Assembly: GCA_949130495.1 (NCBI GenBank)
Contig: OX422208.1
Location: forward strand, 638,952,523 to 639,016,522
Length of the DNA stretch: 64,000 nt
DNA from: Sambucus nigra
Taxonomy: Eukaryota; Streptophyta; Magnoliopsida; Dipsacales; Adoxaceae
Direction: 5' to 3'
Shown: one piece after another, positions 60,773-64,000 of the stretch
Layout: the number at the start of each line of letters is the position of its first letter
Position numbering within the stretch: the stretch's first letter is position 1
Notes under the pieces: generated by a model
The model's input: only the letters and a program-made list of their open reading frames with translations
Database searches by the model: none
What the model was told of the DNA's origin: nothing
Position numbers and translations under genes: made by a program

Positions 60773-63122
60773 TGTAACATCCCGTGTTTTTATTAATTAA
60801 TTTAATTAATAAATTGGAATATTTGAGAAAAATAAACTTCGGATTAAATGGCCTTTAATAAATCGAGTAGTAAATTTTCAACCGGAATTAAATCGGAGAT
60901 ATAATAAAATGTTAGAATGAGTTTTGAAAATATTTATATAAGAAGGTACGTTTTTGTTGAGTTAAAGAATATTTTCCTAAGTACAAAAGGCAGATTTTAA
61001 TCGAGTACTGGGATCGTTCAAATGACAGCGTATGTCATTCGAACAATGTATCATCTCGTTCGAACGACAGCGTACGTCGTTCGAACGACAGGGGCGGTGG
61101 ATGGATTAGAGAGTCCTAATTAGATTTTAACTCTTAAACCCTTTAAATACCAAACTGATACGGGGTTGGGACTTCAAAAAATACTTTTTCTCTCAAACTT
61201 TCTCCAGTAATATTCTCAAAATATATTTCCTCTCATCTTCAACCCCTAGCCTTAACTTTTAACAAGTTTTAAAGATTCAATTGGAGTTTTCTCAAGAGAA
61301 GTTCAAACTTCTACTCAGATTTGTATCCAACTAATTTCAGGCATGAATACTCTATTCTTTTCCTTTAGTATTATGCGTTTTAAGTGTTGCCTAAACCCTT
61401 AATCACGTATTTTTGATTAAAATCAATTAGTAACCTAATTAGAAAAAGTGGACATTAAATCTTGGGGATGTTTTTATAAAATCTTTTAATATGAATAGTA
61501 TTCATAACCCTTGGGTACGTAGGATTCATGAGTGAATTTTGGGTTTTATTGGTGTAGGTTGCATGTAGAAAAATTCTAGTTTTGAAGTAATTGAATTTGG
61601 GGCCGTATAACTCATGTAAATTGTGTAGAATTAATGAGACTTGAAATATGATGTATAAATGATGAAATCTCGTGTATTTAATTTAAATAATTAAATGGGA
61701 TTAATCTAGTGTTTAATACGATGTGATAGTTAAATTAAGATTTAATTGAATTAGACTAGTATGCCTAGTTTTATATGTTGATAAATTATTCTTGTTGGTG
61801 TGACTTGTTGGTATTATTTAATTGTCTTTTGTGACGACGAGTTGCTGGGTATTTTTGCTCTTCCTATATTTTAGGATGCCCTCTAGGTATGGGACTAGTG
61901 GTTAAGCCTTTTAATGATTTACGTCTTCTAAGTATGGGACTAGTGAGGGTAGATTATTATGACTTTAATATGTCGGGGGTGGGCTGATTTTTGATACTTT
62001 ATCGTCGTTACGCTAGACTAGGCATGAGACTAGGTCGAGGTTTATGTTAGAAATTAATCCTATACATAGGGTGTGACATATTGATAACTTGGGGACCCTT
62101 AGGTATGGGACTAAGGGTTATTTTGAGGATCTCACATCGATTAAAAAGGTGGGGTAATTTATAAATTGTGAAATTGAAAATTAATACCTAAGATAAAAAC
62201 GAGTATTAAAATTTGTGGCGACATAATGTGTCAGGGGCCGACAGTTTAAACGGGTCAGCAGATGATTTATGTCGTGTCGTGTATGGAACCTTGTCATGGG
62301 GCGGGGTCGACAGTTTAAACGGATCAGAGGCCATTTGACAAGGGAAATTGTGACACTTTGGTGAATTACCACCCGGGGCAGGAGGACCTTCATAATAAAA
62401 AGTGAGAATAAGAATAAAATTTGGTTAATTTAATTAAATTAACATCATCGGACTTGGGAATTTAAAATCATATTGGTGTGCCTTTTTAAATAGGGATCTC
62501 TGTAGGTAGTTAGTGATTTATATTTATCGCGTTTAATTATCTCATTTAATTTAAAATACTCTATTGTGATATTTATTGCGTATAATGCTACTGTCTGGAT
62601 TCAAGGATCCTATTTGAGGGGAGTAGTGTTTATTCATGCTCGGGGCTCTGACCTCGTGCGTTGATTAACTTTTTCAAGATAAGTTTTGGAGAAGTTGCAT
62701 AGGATTATCGAAGATTATCGTTTGGAGGTGTAGCTGGAGCTTATTCATTTTATTGGCTTATTTAGTTAGACTTTCTTTTTAGTCATTTTCATTATGAGAA
62801 TTCATTTGGATTTTTATTGGGCCATTCGGTTCCAAAGTTGTTAGAAGATTTTAGTTGGATTATTCACAGTTCTTTATTATTCAGATTTTACTTAATCATT
62901 ATTAGAGATTGGATTTATTCGGAGTTTTAGATTGTGATGGATGTTTTATCACTCGGTTGTTTATGATCATTTGGGATTGATTCAATTATTTATCTTATGG
63001 ACTAATTTATTTATGTTTTATATCTGTCTCATGCTAAGAATGGTATTTATTTAGTTCACGCCCGGCGTAGTTCGACGGCGGTGGCTGGACACCCCGTCTG
63101 TCGAAATTTGAGGGGTGTGACA
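60773..63122 (+). repeat. 3' LTR of the gag-only gypsy element
   Basis: It begins TGTAACATCCCG and ends GGGGTGTGACA, giving 2350 bp. The flanking 5-mer after it is CCCAC and the one before 50515 is TCCAC, a 4-of-5 match. It contains two stem-loop repeats (61016-61086), four copies of an AGGTATGGGACTAG-like motif (about 61883, 61929, 62017, 62099) and a repeated GACAGTTTAAACGG block (about 62240 and 62308). No gene. Confidence 0.8.
61016..61086. repeat. Two stem-loop repeats in the LTR
   Basis: Each is 29 bp with 11-bp arms around AGCGTAT or AGCGTAC: 61016-61044 (one arm mismatch) and 61058-61086 (arms GTTCGAACGAC perfect). They are 42 bases apart. Confidence 0.85.
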
Positions 63123-64000
63123 CCCACCTCAACAACTTATCCCAACATCAAGATGAACAGTGAGATAGGGAGATAGTGGATCTCCCAAGTGCAACCCACA
63201 AGAATTAGAAAAGATCCCCTCCAAAATCCCATTAATCATAACATAAATTTAATATATACTATGAAGCTTTTTATCTATCGACACCACCTATATCAAAATC
63301 CCATGCTTTAAATAGATACAGAAGAAACCCCCAGTTCATGTGACTGTATGGCCTCTCAGTGTCTAACTTATAGATAATGTAAGGCTCCACATATCTAGAG
63401 TTGGATTCCACACACTCATTAGCCACTAATACCGCGCATAAGATTTCTCTTTCTTCCACAAAATCATTTTGAGTTTATAAAGTTAGTGGATCAATGACTT
63501 TTCTGAGCCATGTTGATAACACCTTAGAAAGGATCTTATAAATACTCCTTACTAGGCTTATTGGTCTGAAATCTCTCACATCCACATACTCCTTTCTTCA
63601 GAATCAAGGTTAAGAACGTCGCATTTAGACTTCGCAAAAAATGAACCCTGTTATGGAACTCTAAAAAAAGCAACCACCTCCTCTCTCACTTTTGACTAAC
63701 ACTACTGAAAGAAGGCCATGGTGAAACCATCTAGACCCGAGGCCTTATCCCCACTCATTGACTTCAAAACCTGCGCGATTTCCTCTTTCATAAATGCACC
63801 TTCTAACATATCCACTTCTCCACCTTAACTACTTCCCATCTCCACTCCATACAGGGCGGTCCTCCACTCTTCCTCCTCTTTGTAGACATCCTCATAAAAT
63901 TAGGAGATATCCCATCTAACCTCATTATCTTCTATATACTCTACCTCTCCCACTAGGATCTTTTGAATATGATTAAAGCAACGATATGAATTAGCCAATT
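63123..64000 (-). pseudogene. L1-type LINE, middle part of the RT
   Basis: Minus-strand RT blocks in plant L1 order: [20 protein letters not shown] (about 63790-63735), DVRDFRPISLVRSIYKILSK (about 63585-63530), NDFVEEREILCAVLVANECV (about 63465-63410), then MNWGFLLYLFKAWDF and a damaged region before 63123. It continues on the other side of the 50515-63122 insertion with ELISGFVVC at 50513. Upstream parts lie beyond the window. Many stops. Confidence 0.85.

Overview
The window is AT-rich plant nuclear DNA made almost entirely of transposable elements and one integrated virus. I found no intact host gene and no tRNA or rRNA gene. Evidence for a flowering plant: primer-binding sites matching plant initiator tRNA-Met, Ty3/gypsy elements of the Tekay/Del type, CACTA (En/Spm) elements with TNP2 and Ptta-type genes, a MULE, plant L1-type LINEs and an endogenous pararetrovirus (Caulimoviridae). 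The species cannot be named from the sequence.

Layout. 1-8633: a decayed Ty3/gypsy element (5' LTR cut by the window edge, gag-pol, 2.9-kb 3' LTR). 8634-10579: 3' end of a CACTA element with a transposase C-terminal remnant. 10580-11310: LINE endonuclease fragment. 11810-14635: MULE with about 130-bp TIRs, a broken MURA-like C-terminus, zinc-knuckle gene fragments and a 39-bp tandem repeat. 14636-30174: a large decayed CACTA on the minus strand (TNP2-like gene at 23957-27737, Ptta/Transposase_24 gene at about 16850-18576), with a plus-strand HMGB pseudogene between the two genes. 30175-34379: a 4.2-kb CACTA with palindromic subterminal repeats that keeps only the Ptta gene. 34380-38700: AT-rich DNA ending in a poly-G and (AT)n tract. 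38748 to about 48807: a nearly complete, roughly 10-kb minus-strand pararetrovirus, flanked on both sides by simple repeats. 48875-50514 and 63123-64000: two halves of one minus-strand LINE. They are split by 12.6 kb (50515-63122) holding an inverted LTR, a gag-only plus-strand gypsy element and its 3' LTR. That gag is itself split by a 7.1-kb CACTA (52819-59917) that keeps a fairly complete TNP2 gene.

The pararetrovirus is the most interesting object. In coding order it has a tRNA-Met primer site, a 166-aa coiled-coil ORF, a polyprotein frame (movement-like region, coat with zinc knuckle and Cys-rich region, protease, RT, RNase H) broken by two stops and one frameshift, and an unrecognised 289-aa ORF. 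These are followed by a TATA box with poly(A) signals just downstream and an unrecognised 243-aa ORF. On the circular map this places a 243-aa gene between promoter and primer site, which is unusual. Its sense strand is also strongly enriched in AGAC, in all three reading frames. The two related CACTA copies (30175-34379 and 52819-59917) complement each other: one retains the Ptta gene and the other the TNP2 gene.
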